From Macrocybe gigantea (taxonomy: Eukaryota; Basidiomycota; Agaricomycetes; Agaricales; Callistosporiaceae), in contig SJRY01000120.1 in assembly GCA_011319805.1 (NCBI GenBank), positions 308,105 to 372,104 on the forward strand: a stretch of 64,000 nt of DNA, read 5' to 3'. This document shows, in pieces, positions 25,569 to 38,200 of the stretch. Every line of letters starts with the position of its first letter. Position 1 is the stretch's first letter. The notes beneath the pieces are model-generated. The model was not told where the DNA came from and made no database searches. It worked only from the letters and a program-made list of their open reading frames with translations. Made by a program: the position numbers and the translations under genes.

Positions 25569-26292
25569 GATGGCAGTTTAGAGGAACTAGGGCGTGTGGC
25601 AGAACGCAGTGCGCCAGTTGGAATGGGCGTTGCTCCGGAGATAATGGGGTGGTCTGAGCATCAGGTATTATTATATGGGCGTCTCGTCCCATCAAGAAGA
25701 AGCCTCGCGTCAAAGTTTGTAGAAGTTGGAATGATGAACAAGTTGTGTCACCTTGTTTGGCTTCGTTGAACATCGCCGCGCAGCCACGTGGCGTTCCATT
25801 GAACCCCCATCATACTCGAAACACGACTACATCAATGCTCCGTGGACATCAAGATGCATACATCTGGTGAGTAATATATCCACCGCATATGACTGATCGT
25901 CACAGCGCAATCAGGGAAATTCTTTTTCATGTGCATCTGCCCCTTGAGGCTTCTGCGCACATTGATACCCTGGTCATGTCTTGAAAATGTTGCAAGACGA
26001 TAGCTTGCTGCTTGTGCACTTGGACGATTTCTTCGGCAGCTATTTATTCGGATATACGGTCGTGCCCAGACAACAAGTCATTTCCACAAAAATCTCAATG
26101 GGCATATCAGAGATCCTCATTCACCGCGGACGGGATTGAAACGCAGAAAAAGGTATACTTATCTTTCCCTCATTTTACGTGTGATTTCAAGGAGAACTGA
26201 TCCCCTAAATTGACGCACATAGTTGCAGCGTGCCTGAACAAATTCGATGTAAACTGCGTATATAGCGTCCGATTCGGTATCATGTCTCAGCA
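25569..26292. promoter_or_regulatory. Divergent intergenic region upstream of the synthetase
   Basis: 724 bases separate the hemerythrin-like (minus) and synthetase (plus) starts, so co-regulation is possible. A GTATATAG sits at 26258-26265, about 30 bases before the synthetase ATG. Confidence 0.35.
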
Positions 26293-29200
26293 ATGGTTGG
26301 CCAAGTCGAAGTCCAGACGCTCCCAGAACTGCTTCTATCCCGCTCTCGCACCTCAGAGGCAGAAATAGGGTTTCTGGATGCAGAGGGTGTCATCTCGAAG
26401 TCCAGCTCTTATGCCCAACTTTTTTCGGATGCTCAGCTCCTCGCCCAGCGACTTCTCTCCTCAGGCCTTCGCAATGAGGGTACAGACATCGTCATTGCTA
26501 GTTTCGCAGACCACGAAAGTCATATCAGACTATTCTGGGCTTGCTGCCTAGGTAGGTTCTACGTTTATTCTTCAAAAGACCGTGAGCTTTCTTTGACTTG
26601 CGTTCTCTAGCTGGTATACCAGTTTGCCCGATCCCGCCGTTGCACCCAGATCAAAGCCGTCGGCGTCTGTTTTTCCAACATCTCCAAACGTTGTTCAAGG
26701 GACCCACGCTGATCTCCGATGAAAAGACCATCCAGGACGTCCTAGAACTAATGCCTGCTTTTAAGCATCTGTCCATGTCGACTCTGGAAACAACCCAGGT
26801 CACTTCCACCGCACCGTTAGGCGTCTTTCCAAATAGGTCACCATGTGCAGACGACATCGTCTGTTTGATGCTGACGTCCGGTTCGACCGGAAACTCCAAG
26901 GCCGCCGTGTTACGACATTCGAACTTGCTCTCATCTATCCAAGGGAAGATTAAACACCATAACACTACCGCGGCTTCCCGCTTCTTGAATTGGATAGCGT
27001 TTGATCATGTTGCTTGCGTCTCCGAGGTGCACCTGCAAGCTTTACAAGCAAATGCTAGGTAGGCGTGTCTTTTTGTCTCATTTCAGCAGACCAAGTCACT
27101 AGTGACATTCTAGCCAGTTCCATGTATCGCCTTCAGCGATCGTACGAAATCCCAAGAATCTCTTGGGATGGTGTCACCGACTTCGAATATCGTACACTTT
27201 CAGCCCCAATTTCTTGATTGCGCAAATTTGTCGGGAAATGGAAACGAACCCTACCAAACAAGGGAACTTGGACCTTTCATGTGTCCGTGCTTTCATCTCA
27301 GGCGGAGAAGCAGTGCCCGTAAAAACTGCCATTGACTTCACAAACATCTTGGAGGGACTCGGCGCTCCGCGAAACGTTCTACGGGCTGGGTTTGGGATGA
27401 CTGAGACAGGCGTAAGTCCAATATTGAGTTATCGAAAGGCTTCTATTTATGCTTCGCGAACAGGCCGGTTGCATCTACGACACGCGCACCATAGCACGCG
27501 ATCTATCTGCCTTTTCGGCTAAATATCTCTCTCTCGGCAAGTGCTGTAACGGCACCGCAATGCGTGTCGTGAACCCCGAAACTGTAGCGGTTTGCGGCCC
27601 TCTCGAAGGCGGCCAATTGCAGATCAAAGGGCCTACCATAATCCGGGAATACTTTAACAACCCGAGAGCGACAGAAGACTCTTTCTGCGACGGATGGTTC
27701 ATAACCGGGGACACTGCCCAGATTGACGAAGATGGAAATCTGCATCTCCTAGGAAGAGACAAGGATTGCGTCAATATTAATGGTGTCAAGCATCCGAGCG
27801 TTGACATTGAGCATTATCTCGAGGACCTCAAAATAGATGGCCTGATGAAATCGTACGTATACGTCTGCCCTATGCGACTTGCAAATGCCGACACAGAGAC
27901 GTACGGCGTATTCTACCAACACGAGATCGCTGTCGAAAATGCCTTGTCCCAAATTGACATCGACGCCCTTCTAACCACCAACCGTGAAATCAAGACCGGA
28001 TGCACCATATTTTGTTCGCAGGCTCCTCACGTCATCCTTCCCCTTCCACGAAAGTCGTTCGTCAAAACGGCTCTCGGCAAGGTCTCCCGATCTGCCTTAG
28101 CCCAGGCATACCTCAAGAAAGAACACGAGAACATCGAGATGCTTTTCGATTGTTCAGGGCCGTCAGCGTCACAAGACTCGGACGGACCGAAGAGCCCTGT
28201 AGAGCAAACCGTCTTTGACTGCATCTCGAACCTTTTTGATCAGGCTCCATCGTCACTCTCCCGATCACAGAATCTCTTCGACATGGGAGCATCATCAATG
28301 CATCTGATGAGGTTAAAACAGGCCCTTCAGGAGCGTCTCTCTATACCCGATATACCCACTATCGATATCCTCAAGCGACCTGAGATTGGCGGTCTCTCCG
28401 ATTATCTTGTTGACTTGGTTGCTGCGACTTCGAAAGGTGAAGCCTTGTCCAAGATGAGGTATAACCCGCTGGTCTGCTTGAACTCGACTGGTTCAAAGCC
28501 GCCGCTTTTCCTTGTTCATCCCGGTGTAGGCGAGGTGCTTGTTTTCATCAACCTTGCTCGCTCGTTTGCGGGAGATCGGCCGGTGTATGCGCTACGAGCG
28601 CGAGGGTTCGATCCGGGCCAGATGCCGTTCGAAACATTCGGAGAGATGGTGGATTGTTACACCGAGGCCGTTGAGGAACAGTACCCTTCAGGGCCTTATT
28701 ACGTGGGCGGCTACAGCTTCGGCGGCTGCGTCGCCTTCGAAATAGGGAAACGCCTCCATGAACATGGAAAACGCGTCGCATGGACCGGCATATTCAATCT
28801 TCCGCCTCACATCCAATTCAGGATGAATGAACTTAGTTGGGTGGAGGTGCTTATCAACCTGTGCATGTTTCTGGACCTGATCCCGACGTCCGCCTTTGAT
28901 TCGGTGAAAATCGGCCTCCATAAAGCGTTTCCTCAGACCAAAGACAGCGATGCGGAACCTGATTCGTCCCTGGAGATCATGCAATGGATCTTCGATCACG
29001 CAGATCAAGAGCGCTTGGCTATGCTCCAGCTCAAGTTTGAGGAGTTCCGCCGCTGGGTAGGTGTCGCCTATCAAGTCAGCTGCACTGGTCGGACGTACGA
29101 GCCCTCAGGGTCGGTCCCTGGGCGCTCATGACGGTCTTCTGTGCAATTCCCCTACCCTCTATGGGGACAAGAGAGGAGTTCAAACGCGACCGACTGTCGA

Positions 29201-30678
29201 AGTGGAAGGAGTTCGCAGGCGATAAGTTTGAAATGATCGATGTCGATGGAGAGCACTACACGATGATTTCGGAGGCTCATGTCGATTCCTTCTCGGAGAA
29301 ACTGAAGAGCGCTCTTCAGCGTGCCGAAGACTCGATCGCCATTCCCCAAAGTACCTCACCCTCATCTACACCTTTACGCCCGAAGCAGGATTTTGAGGAA
29401 GTGCCAATCATCGATTTCTCGCTTGCGAAGACCAATCCAAAGGAGTACTACAGACAGCTCAGCTTTGCACTTGAAGACGTTGGGTTTGGCGTGTTCGTCA
29501 ACGTACCCGGATTTGAACCTGATTTCCAGCGAGAATTGTTTGACCTCGCGGAACGTCTGTTCTCCAATCCCCGAGAGTGGAAGGAGGCATTGGGGACGGG
29601 AAACTCGTATGCATTGAGAGGGTATTTCCGTGCCGATGACATCGTTGGAGGACACAAAGTGAGTATTACTATAGTCGATTCGGGAGAACACGACCTGACC
29701 ACGGGTTAGGCTTACGCAGAAGCATACCGATTTGGAGCTGATATGCCGAAGCCGGTGCCGAACGATGGATCTGAAGTTCCATTCTGGTTGCGATTGCATG
29801 AAGGTAACTGCATCGCTATTGCACACCCTGTAACCATCTCACCGCCTGCCTTGCAGGGCCGAACCAATGGCCTCCTGAATCCGACTCCCGACATTCCGCT
29901 CCAAGATGGAGACGCTCTTTGAACAGTACCGCTCGCTCAACCTGACGCTGAACGAGCACATCAGCACGCTCCTGTCCATCCCGTCTTCGGTCCTCGCCGA
30001 CTTCTTCCCGAGCAAGACCGAGTTCAATTCTGCGATCTGGCACTACTTCCCTGTGACGCCGGAGCTGCGGGAGCAGGAGAGGGACGGGTTCGTGCAGGGG
30101 ATGCACGAGCACCGGGATCCGTCGACGTTTGTAACCTGCTTGATACAGAGCCGGGCGGGCTTGCAGGCTCAAAATCACAGGGGCAAGTGGGTGGATATTC
30201 CGATGGTCGAGGGAGGCGTGGTGTGCAATATCGGTGAGCTCGTGATTGTTCTTCAGCACGCTTACGTTGATGCTGACGTGCTGCATCTCTCAGGCGTGCA
30301 GCTGATGAGATTGACGGGCGGACGACTCGTCGCAACTCTCCACCGAGTTAACACGCTGAAGATCGACAAGGACAGGTTCGTGTTGTTTTTTGCCCTTCCC
30401 GCCCTCGCCTAAACTGACCCTGATAACCAAACGCCCAGATACACGATCCCGTACGTGCTCTCTACGAAACTCGACAAGCCGGTCATGCCGCTGCCGCAGT
30501 TCGCGCAGCCGGGCCAGGCAAAAGAGCACGTCGCGCCGAACGCGCGGATCCAGAAGCTGATGGCGATCGAGGACCCGCTCGTGCGCAGCGGGTTCGCGAG
30601 GTTGAGCCTGTTCCCGGCGGTGACGAAGAAGCTCTACCGCGCGAGTTTGAGGAGGGCGAGAGAATGGGCATCCTGTGA
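26293..30678 (+). CDS. NRPS-like A-T-TE synthetase fused to a 2OG/Fe(II) dioxygenase
   Basis: Exons join by clear introns (26553-26611, 27058-27115, 27412-27462). Adenylation domain: LMLTSGSTGNSKA (A3), LNWIAFDHVACVSEVHLQAL, FISGGEAVPVKTAI, RAGFGMTETGAGCIYD, FITGDTAQIDEDGNLHLLGRDKD and KTALGKVSRSAL. The FDHV and SPNFLIA blocks resemble atromentin and polyporic acid synthetases, which adenylate arylpyruvates rather than amino acids. Thiolation site: FDMGASSMHLMRL (28278). Thioesterase: FLVHPGVGEV and nucleophile elbow GGYSFGG (28708), ending VDGEHYTMI. Then PIIDFSLAKTNPKEYYRQL (29410) opens a dioxygenase with Fe ligands HRD (near 30109) and TLHRV (near 30340), and 2OG-binding RYT (near 30440). 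Slips of one base occur near 29120, 29886 and 30638; as read, frames stop at 29131 and 30712. About 1,250 residues; expected stop 30678. Confidence 0.85.
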
Positions 30679-30712
30679 CACGCCCGCGCTCATGACGTCC
30701 TCCTGTCGTTGA

Positions 30713-31051
30713 TACCATTTTCGTTTCTCGGTTTCCTTTCTTTTTTCGTTTGCATGTGCATATTTCGTTTTCAGGATTCTTATATACCCCAGTTTCGTGA
30801 CTTTCGCATCCAATCGGGTCGGCAAGAGGTCACTGTATATAGATGTCGATTGTAATTGAATGAGATTTTCGCCTACAATAAATTGTTGAACAGCCAGCGG
30901 TACTGCGTTTCTCGTGTGTTCTACGGATCTAATTCGAAAATATTGTATTTTGAGCTTGGTCTATACACGTTGCAAACTCCGCATGCGTATATCATTCTGC
31001 CGGTCAGATGTGGATGAAGTCAGATGAGTGAGAATTAGCTGGTCTACACGT
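30713..31051. other. Convergent 3' intergenic region
   Basis: No coding signal. Contains an AATAAA (30878-30883, plus strand) suited to polyadenylation of the synthetase transcript. Confidence 0.4.
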
Positions 31052-32389
31052 CTAGAACTTGAACACCTTGATCGTAAGACAGCGCGTCAGTTGCTAAAGC
31101 ACGGAGAAAAACGGCGAACGGAAACGGACCTGATCCTCGGTATACCCCAGCTCCTTCAAAATGCCGCCCAGCTCTCCCTGCTTCATGCCAGCTTTCTTGC
31201 CGGCGACAGCAGCCACCTGTCCTGGGGGCCTGTAGCGCTCAGCGGTCAATATATGCGTGTACACGAATGAAAAATGGGTAGAAGGACGCACCGCAGACAA
31301 AGATCTTGATCTTGTCACTGAGCGTCGCAGGTCCGACATGCTTCTTGATGATGTCCGCGTTGATGTAGCCTGTCGGGCCCTGCCAGGGGCCCTGAGGGGT
31401 ATCGACGAGATAGACAACGTCGAGTGTGTCGGGATACTTTTTCTTGAGCGCGTCAAATTCCTCGCGGAGGAGAATGTCTTTTTCGGTAACGTTGGAGAAC
31501 AGGAGCTTGAATTTGGTTTTGTTAGACTTGTCGGCGAGGGCGTAGGTGAGGACTTGGTAGAGAGGTGTGCTAGTCGGCGCGTCAGATGCGATTTAGGGAA
31601 GCACGGAGGAAATGAGCGCATACATTCCACTTCCGCCGCCGATGAGCGCGACCTCTTCAAATTCGTTGACTGGCAGTCGATATATTGTCAATACAAGGAC
31701 ACAAAGCTACAGTCACAAAGCTCAACGAACTCTTGTAAGGGAATTTTGAAATGGGCCTTTTATGGCCAGCGTTTCGCCCTCCTGCATGGTGCAAGGAATA
31801 TCATCAATGAATCCATTTAGCCGCAAAAAAGAAGTGGTATCACTGACCTTCAATCCGTGGATGTACTTGGATGCGTTTCCAGTCTCGTACTTTTTCACGA
31901 GCAGCGTGAGCTCGCCTTGGTGATCGGGGTGGGAGATGGGGGTGTATGGGCGAACGATGGGTTTGCCCTTGGCGTCCTTGAGAACCTCAGGGTCGGAGGA
32001 CTTGACAAGGATGCAGGACGCGACGGGAAGCAAGGATGCTTCGTTGTTGGGCAGCTCAAAGATGAACCTGCGACAATTCACATCAGTAGGATATAGAGGA
32101 AAATCAGGCTTCACGCGCACTTGGACGTGTTGTGGTTGTATGGCTCTATTCGCTTGAGCTTAAAGTCCTTGAAGTTCTCTGGGTCAAAGGGGCTCTTCTC
32201 TTGCTTTGGCTTCTGCTTCGACGTGTGCTCGAGATACCAGTACGCGCTCATGCCGAGCACGCCAGCTCCAAGGAAGTAGAACGGAGTATTGGATGGCTTT
32301 TTTGCACCTGCAGCGCCGGTTGTGGAAGCGGCGTAGCATCTGCGCGACGCAGCGCTGAGGAAGGTGCGCGAGGAGGAGGCGAGGAGCAT
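31052..32389 (-). CDS. MCR1: NADH-cytochrome b5 reductase, mitochondrial type (Mcr1)
   Basis: FAD enzyme transferring electrons from NADH to cytochrome b5. It starts at 32389 with an Arg/Ser/Ala-rich mitochondrial presequence (MLLASSSRTFLSAASRRCY) and a membrane segment (FYFLGAGVLGMSAYWYL). FAD-binding block: FIFELPNNEASLLPVASC, then RPYTPISHPDHQGELTLLVKKYETG and YIHGLK. The NADH part has VALIGGGSGM (across introns near 31640), FKLLFSNVTEKDILLREEFDAL, DVVYLVDTPQGPWQGPTGYI, then GPPGQ at the GPPxM site and the last exon VFKF to 31052. One reading-frame slip of a single base lies near 31750 in the segment preceding FPYK. It diverges from HOG1 with 279 bases between start codons. Confidence 0.92.
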
Positions 32390-32589
32390 GATGGTGAGGA
32401 ATACAATTTGTTAATGTTTTACTGCACAAGCTCTGCTTATGAAGGATTGCGTCATTTACTAGGCTTCAGGGATTGAGGAAATGTAATCTGATCATTTGTT
32501 TGAAAGAGTAAAAAGGAGAGTTGGCCTGTTTGGTTCACCATCGTCCAAAGGCTGAGCATAGAAAAACAAACTGCATAGAAGCATTGAAT

Positions 32590-32668
32590 TCACTTCTTGT
32601 TCTCTTCTCTCCATTCCACCGCCGACCTCTCCCTCCCTTCAAAGCACAAGATCAACTTGACAGCCGCA
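32590..32668 (+). promoter_or_regulatory. CT-rich leader of HOG1
   Basis: An almost pure C/T tract (32593-32642) sits just before the HOG1 ATG at 32669, typical of fungal transcription-start regions. Confidence 0.4.
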
Positions 32669-34458
32669 ATGTCCTTCGTCAAGCTCAGCATCTTTGGCAC
32701 GTCCTTCGAGGTGCGGCGTCCCTTCCCCTTCGTTATCTTCTGTCCCAACTCTCTTGCTCTGCAGGTTACAACGCGCTATGTTGATCTCCAGCCCGTCGGC
32801 ATGGGTGCGTTTCTATCTCATCTCCTCGTCCGGTGCCGCGGACTCACACTTTGCGTCCCTTCAGGCGCTTTTGGACTCGTGTGGTATGTCCGCTGTCACC
32901 GCCGGCAGGAAGTAACAGTGTGTGTTGATCAGAGATCGTGGATCGTTTTCTAGCTCGGCCAAAGACCAACTCACGGGTGCCTCGGTCGCGATCAAAAAGA
33001 TCATGAAGCCTTTCAGCACGCCCGTCCTCAGCAAACGGACATATCGGGAGCTCAAGCTGCTCAAACACATACAGCACGAGAACGCACGTCCCCGCTCACT
33101 CTTTCGCGATAGTGCCCCTTCTCATAAGCCGCGTTTCTTCAGATCATCAGCCTCAGCGACGTTTTCATCTCGCCCCTAGAAGACATGTTCGTCCGTCCGT
33201 CCTTTCTTTCATGCGTCTGTTGACTCTTTTTTTTTCAACAGGTATTTTGTCACCGAACTCCTTGGAACTGATCTCCATCGCCTACTGACATCACGGCCAC
33301 TCGAAAAGCAATTCATTCAATATTTCCTTTATCAGATACTGGTAACGTGTTCTCCTCTAATTTGCTTCCCTTTTTTCCCATACAAAATGGCAGCGCGGCT
33401 TGAAATATGTGCATTCAGCGGGAGTCGTCCATCGTGATTTGGTGCGTGATTTGCATACCCTTTTCTGTATATCTTTCTCAATTTTGACAGAAACCGAGCA
33501 ATATTCTTGTGAACGAAAATTGCGATCTCAAGGTCCGCCCTAGTGTCTTCTCGTTCCATCTCGCGGTTGATAAAATACCCTCAGATATGCGACTTTGGGC
33601 TGGCACGGATCCAAGATCCCAAATGACGGGTTACGTATCGACGCGATATTACAGGGCGCCAGAGATCATGTTAACGTGGCAAAAATACGACGTTGCAGTG
33701 GATATATGGAGTACTGGATGCATTTTCGCAGAGATGCTTGAGGGCAAGCCGCTCTTTCCAGGCAAAGACCGTACGTCTTTATTGTAGTCCTGTTACTTTC
33801 CGTTTTCCTGATCAGCCGCTTTACAGACGTGCACCAATTTTCAATCATCACAGAATTGTTGGGAACGCCTCCCGATGATGTCATCGAGACTATTTGCAGC
33901 GAGAATGTCAGTGATTTCTTCGTTATGCCACAATTAACACATTATTTTCCGCTCAGACCCTGCGCTTTGTCAAGAGCCTGCCCAAGAGAGAGCGCGTTCC
34001 GTTCAGCCAAAAACTGAGGACCACCGATCCGGACGGTACGCTGCACCTATTCATTCGGTATACAACTTCTTGATCCATGCTCTGTAGCTCTCGATTTACT
34101 GGAAAAGATGCTCGTCTTTGACCCGCGAAAGCGCATAGACGCGTCACAGTCCCTGGCACACGAATACGTCGCGCCTTATCATGACCCGACAGACGAGCCC
34201 GTTGCCGCCGAAAAGTTTGACTGGAGCTTCAACGACGCCGACCTCCCAGTGGACACGTGGAAAGTCATGATGTATTCTGAAATTTTGGGTAAGCTCCCGT
34301 TCCTGCCATACCTTGACAGAGTTGACTTTCACCCTTTTTTCAAAGACTTCCATCACGTGGACGAGGCAACGGCGACGATGTCGACAACTGGTGTGCCAGA
34401 AGGCGCTCTATCTGGCCACGGCCCATCTCAGATCGCCGTCGCACCATCAACAGCCTAA
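32669..34458 (+). CDS. HOG1: MAP kinase of the HOG1/p38 osmostress family
   Basis: Starts [20 protein letters not shown], then VGMGAFGLVCSAKDQ built across two introns (Gly-rich loop), [10 protein letters not shown] (catalytic Lys), [40 protein letters not shown] (HRD), [12 protein letters not shown] (DFG), [20 protein letters not shown] with the TGY phosphorylation motif that marks HOG1/p38, [39 protein letters not shown] and a common-docking region [18 protein letters not shown]. It ends at 34458. The kinase carries the high-osmolarity and stress response. About nine introns. A one-base slip occurs at about 33618-33623, inside the activation loop just before MTGY; read literally the frame stops there. 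Confidence 0.95.
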
Positions 34459-35269
34459 GGTAGCTCTCGACGCTTTCAATCTTTCTGTCCCCGCACTCTC
34501 CACCCCCATCCTCTTTTTGCCCATTCCCCGAACGAGTGCGGCAATTTGGAAATCGAAGGATTAGACATCCGCAAGCTTCAAACCCAAATTCAAATTCAAC
34601 TCACTGTTCTCTGTTGCGTTACATCCTGCAGTTATGCAAGGCAATTCTGCACCCGAAATTCTTTGTGTGACTTCTGTCTGTTGACATCCTCAAGTCTCTT
34701 TCGTGTACTTTTTTTTTTACCATATCTTAAGGTATTGGGTCCCAATCGAACCATTTCTTCCGATCGTTTTTTCCCCTTTCGCGCCCTTCCCCTACTATCT
34801 TCGCGACTTATCTCGAACGAGATGACAATTACTTGCAGCATACCGAGTTTGAAACGATTCGTGCTTTCCTACCTGTCCACTCTCTTCGAATAGTCGCATA
34901 GTCATTTTTCATCCCGCCTTTTTTCTCCGAAGCGCCCATCGTTTTTTTTAGAAGAGGTGCCCTTTATATTGTCGAGTGTAATTGTGCATTTGTAATACTA
35001 TATGGCATAGATGGACTCGAATTTCTTTTTTTCCTTTGCGTATGGTTACCCTTGGCTATGAGTTAGATGAGCTTGTTTCTTCGCCGCACGTGACCGGGCT
35101 TGTTCAGGTTGAATGTAGTTCCTTCAAATGTCAACCCATAGAACTGAGAATGCACAAAGGTCGAACGCCGTTTTCGTTACATTCCTGAGCTGCATCTCTC
35201 AACACGAAACCTGAAATCATTGTGAACGACTAGAAGGCAAAATCTTTCGCAGAGTTCTCCGGATATGAC
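34459..35269. other. Intergenic, HOG1 3' region and DNMT1 promoter
   Basis: T-rich sequence with several T-runs (34719, 34941); no gene seen. The first ~500 bases are probably the HOG1 3' untranslated region. Confidence 0.4.
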
Positions 35270-38200
35270 ATGATGTCACGTCCTGGACGCAGGAATCGAC
35301 CGTCAGCTCTTGATGTATCTTTTCCGGAAGAGGCGGCGCGTCGCGCAGGAAGCGAAAGAACGGATGATGGCGAGGACACGACGTTCTGGGACAAGAGCGA
35401 CGACCCGGGTCCGTGGTTTCGTCAGGTTCACGTTCCAGCAGATCGAGCTCCGTCGCTACCTCTGCGACACTTGTTGGCTCTTCCATCTCTAGTTCCGCCA
35501 GTACTGTTGTCTCGCTGAAAAGAAAGGGTGAGGAGGTCGGAGGGAGGGTTCGTACCTCATCCGGGGTCTTTCTTTACTTTTGCTGACTTTTTGTGATTTT
35601 CCTACTCAGGCGCCGAAATTGCAGCAGCTTCCTCCAGGTGGGGGATCATCTTCATTTTTGCAATTTTCAGCACCCTGTTCATTCTTTCCGGTTTTTGAAT
35701 CTGGATAGTTGATTATTATCAGTCTCGTCGAGATGAGGTCCTGGAGACGCTTGATATGTTCATCCCAGGAGAGGGCCTTGATGATATGCACGAAGACGAC
35801 GAAGAGGCAGAGGGTCGGGCTAATGGAGCGCAAGACAAGCCGATCCGGCTCCTAACGGACTTCACGGTCTTCGATCCGAAGCATCGCAATGAGATGGTCC
35901 TCCTTACGTCTATCGACGAAGATGACGGTGCAGACAGACAGATCGAGGCTGCCGGATACGTGTCCCCATTTTTTGCGAACGAGGAGGACGTAGGACAGGA
36001 GGACAACGGGTTCGAAGAGGAACGCGGCGATGTGATTTATGTGCGGTTGGGAACGCTTTTGGCTTATTCCTTTGACTATACCCGAGTCACTGAGTACGTG
36101 TTCCTTCTTTCTTATCATCGTCTTTATGGGTATAGTGATTGACGACTTGCTCTTAGACCTGTATACATCGAAACTCCACATGCTTGGTACATTCTAAAGA
36201 TACCGGCCAAGAAGTATCAGCCGTATTATCGTCATTTCTATACCCCCGGAGGATCACACAACTTGTCATTTCATCTGCGCTGGCGCGCCGCCAAGTGACG
36301 TTTGAGATTTTTGTCCATCGATTCGAGTCCATGGTCGACATGTTCGGAAGAACATACCAGGAACAACATCTGTGGGACGCCGTATGACTTGCCCGATCCT
36401 TTATCCCTTCTGTTATCTAATTTTTGTCCCTGCGGCAGGCGGCGCATATACAAGAGACGATTCTAGATCACCCAATTTCGTTGAAATTAGAGATGTTCCT
36501 CTCATCCGGCACATCCTCCGCAACATGCCTCCGCTTCCGGCTAATCGACCACGCCCGCCGCGACGGCTGCTCGATGCCCGGATGAGACGTAGGCCGCTGC
36601 AGAGCCATGTATTTCTAGGCAACCCAGACATTGCACTCCTCAGACCGGAAAACCAGAACCCGACACACGTGACGCCACGCATTGCTGCCCTCGCCCAGGG
36701 TCTTGTCCGCGAGGACCTTGTTGTCGTCGGGCCTCCCCCTCCTCCAGAGCCGTCAAAAGCGGTGTTGGAAGCGAGGAAGAAAGAAGCGAGAGACAAGATC
36801 TGGGCGTGCATCCTTCGAGCGAAGAAGCTAAAGAAGAGAGTGGATTATCGGCGAGAGGACCTGTTCTCGCCACGGTCTAGCTACCTGAAGGCTGTTCAAA
36901 TCGAAGGTGTGATTTACCGGGTATATAAACTCCTTTGTTTCGATGTCGCGTCTTATTTTGCCTCCTCGTTTCGGGCTTAGGTTGGCGATTTTATCATTGT
37001 ACCAATCGGCCAGGACGGTAACCACCCAGCGCCCGAGTTACCGGATGCCATTGAAAACATCCCAATCGGTCGTACCATGGCAGATTACTTTTGGTGGGTA
37101 GCCTGACGTTGTGGATGTTTTTGTTTCCTCGATGCTGATCTTATACACAGGTTTGCAAGGATTGTGTATATCGACATCGACATCAGCAAAGCTCATATCC
37201 AGTGGCTGGAGCACGGCTCGCAGACCAGCTTGCAAGAGCTCGCACACTCGCAAGAACTCTTTTTCAACGATTTATGCGGTCATATCAGCTTTCAGACGTT
37301 TGTAGACAAGGTCATCGTGCACGAAAAGCCATCCGAGGACGTCGCGCTTGGTGAATACTTTGTCAAGTAAGCCAAATGTCTCTCCACCAACTGACTTGTT
37401 TGACACATCATTTGACTAGGTTTACATACGACAAAGAGCTCGCGACATACAAGACTATTGATCGCAAACGCCTAGCCTTGGCGGCTGTCGAACACCCACC
37501 GAATAATTGCCCTGTCTGCTTATTGCAGGTGGGAATCAACGAACAGAGGACGTGCAAACGGCTGGTGAATGAAGAAGGCAAAACGGAGGGTGCGGCATAC
37601 GGTGGATGCAATTATCATCTGGACGATTTCGTGCTGTACCGTTCGCTCGAAGGACCTGCAAATGTGGGATATATCCAGGATGTCCAGTTTCCTCTCCGAG
37701 ACACGTCAAATTTGCCCGTGCTGTTCGTTGTCAGGCGTGTTGGGAGGATGTCGGCGTCGCTACTGTCCTTCCAGCTGGGATGATCAAAGACGAGGTATTA
37801 TTGAATTTCTGTTCCTAGAGATTCTGATTAACGCTAGAGGGCAGAGAGAGGTGTTCCTTACGGGCGACAGGGTGACGCTCGAGGTCAGCGACCTTGTCAA
37901 GGTTTGCTTCGTCTGTCCGCATGAATCCATACCAGACCTGGATGAGTGGCTGGCGCTGTCGCCCGACCATTTCTTCATCCGCTACGCGTTTCCGTCGATG
38001 AAAGTCAATTCATGGGACGAAAAGACGCCGGTGCTGTTCGATCAGTTGCCGCTCTGTAGGATATGTCTAGGGAGCGGCTTGGAACAGCGACAGCAGACGC
38101 ATCAGTTTTTTGAAGAGGCTCGACGGCGCCGTTTTCAACGTTGGATATCTTTGGAGGGGTGGGCGCGTTCAGCCATGGCTTGGCAGAGGGAAGCGGTGCA

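Noticed and set aside
28997..29131. Ending the synthetase at the stop at 29131
   Set aside because: The thioesterase signature continues directly in another frame (FCAIPLPSMGTREEF to VDGEHYTMI), so this stop results from a frame slip.
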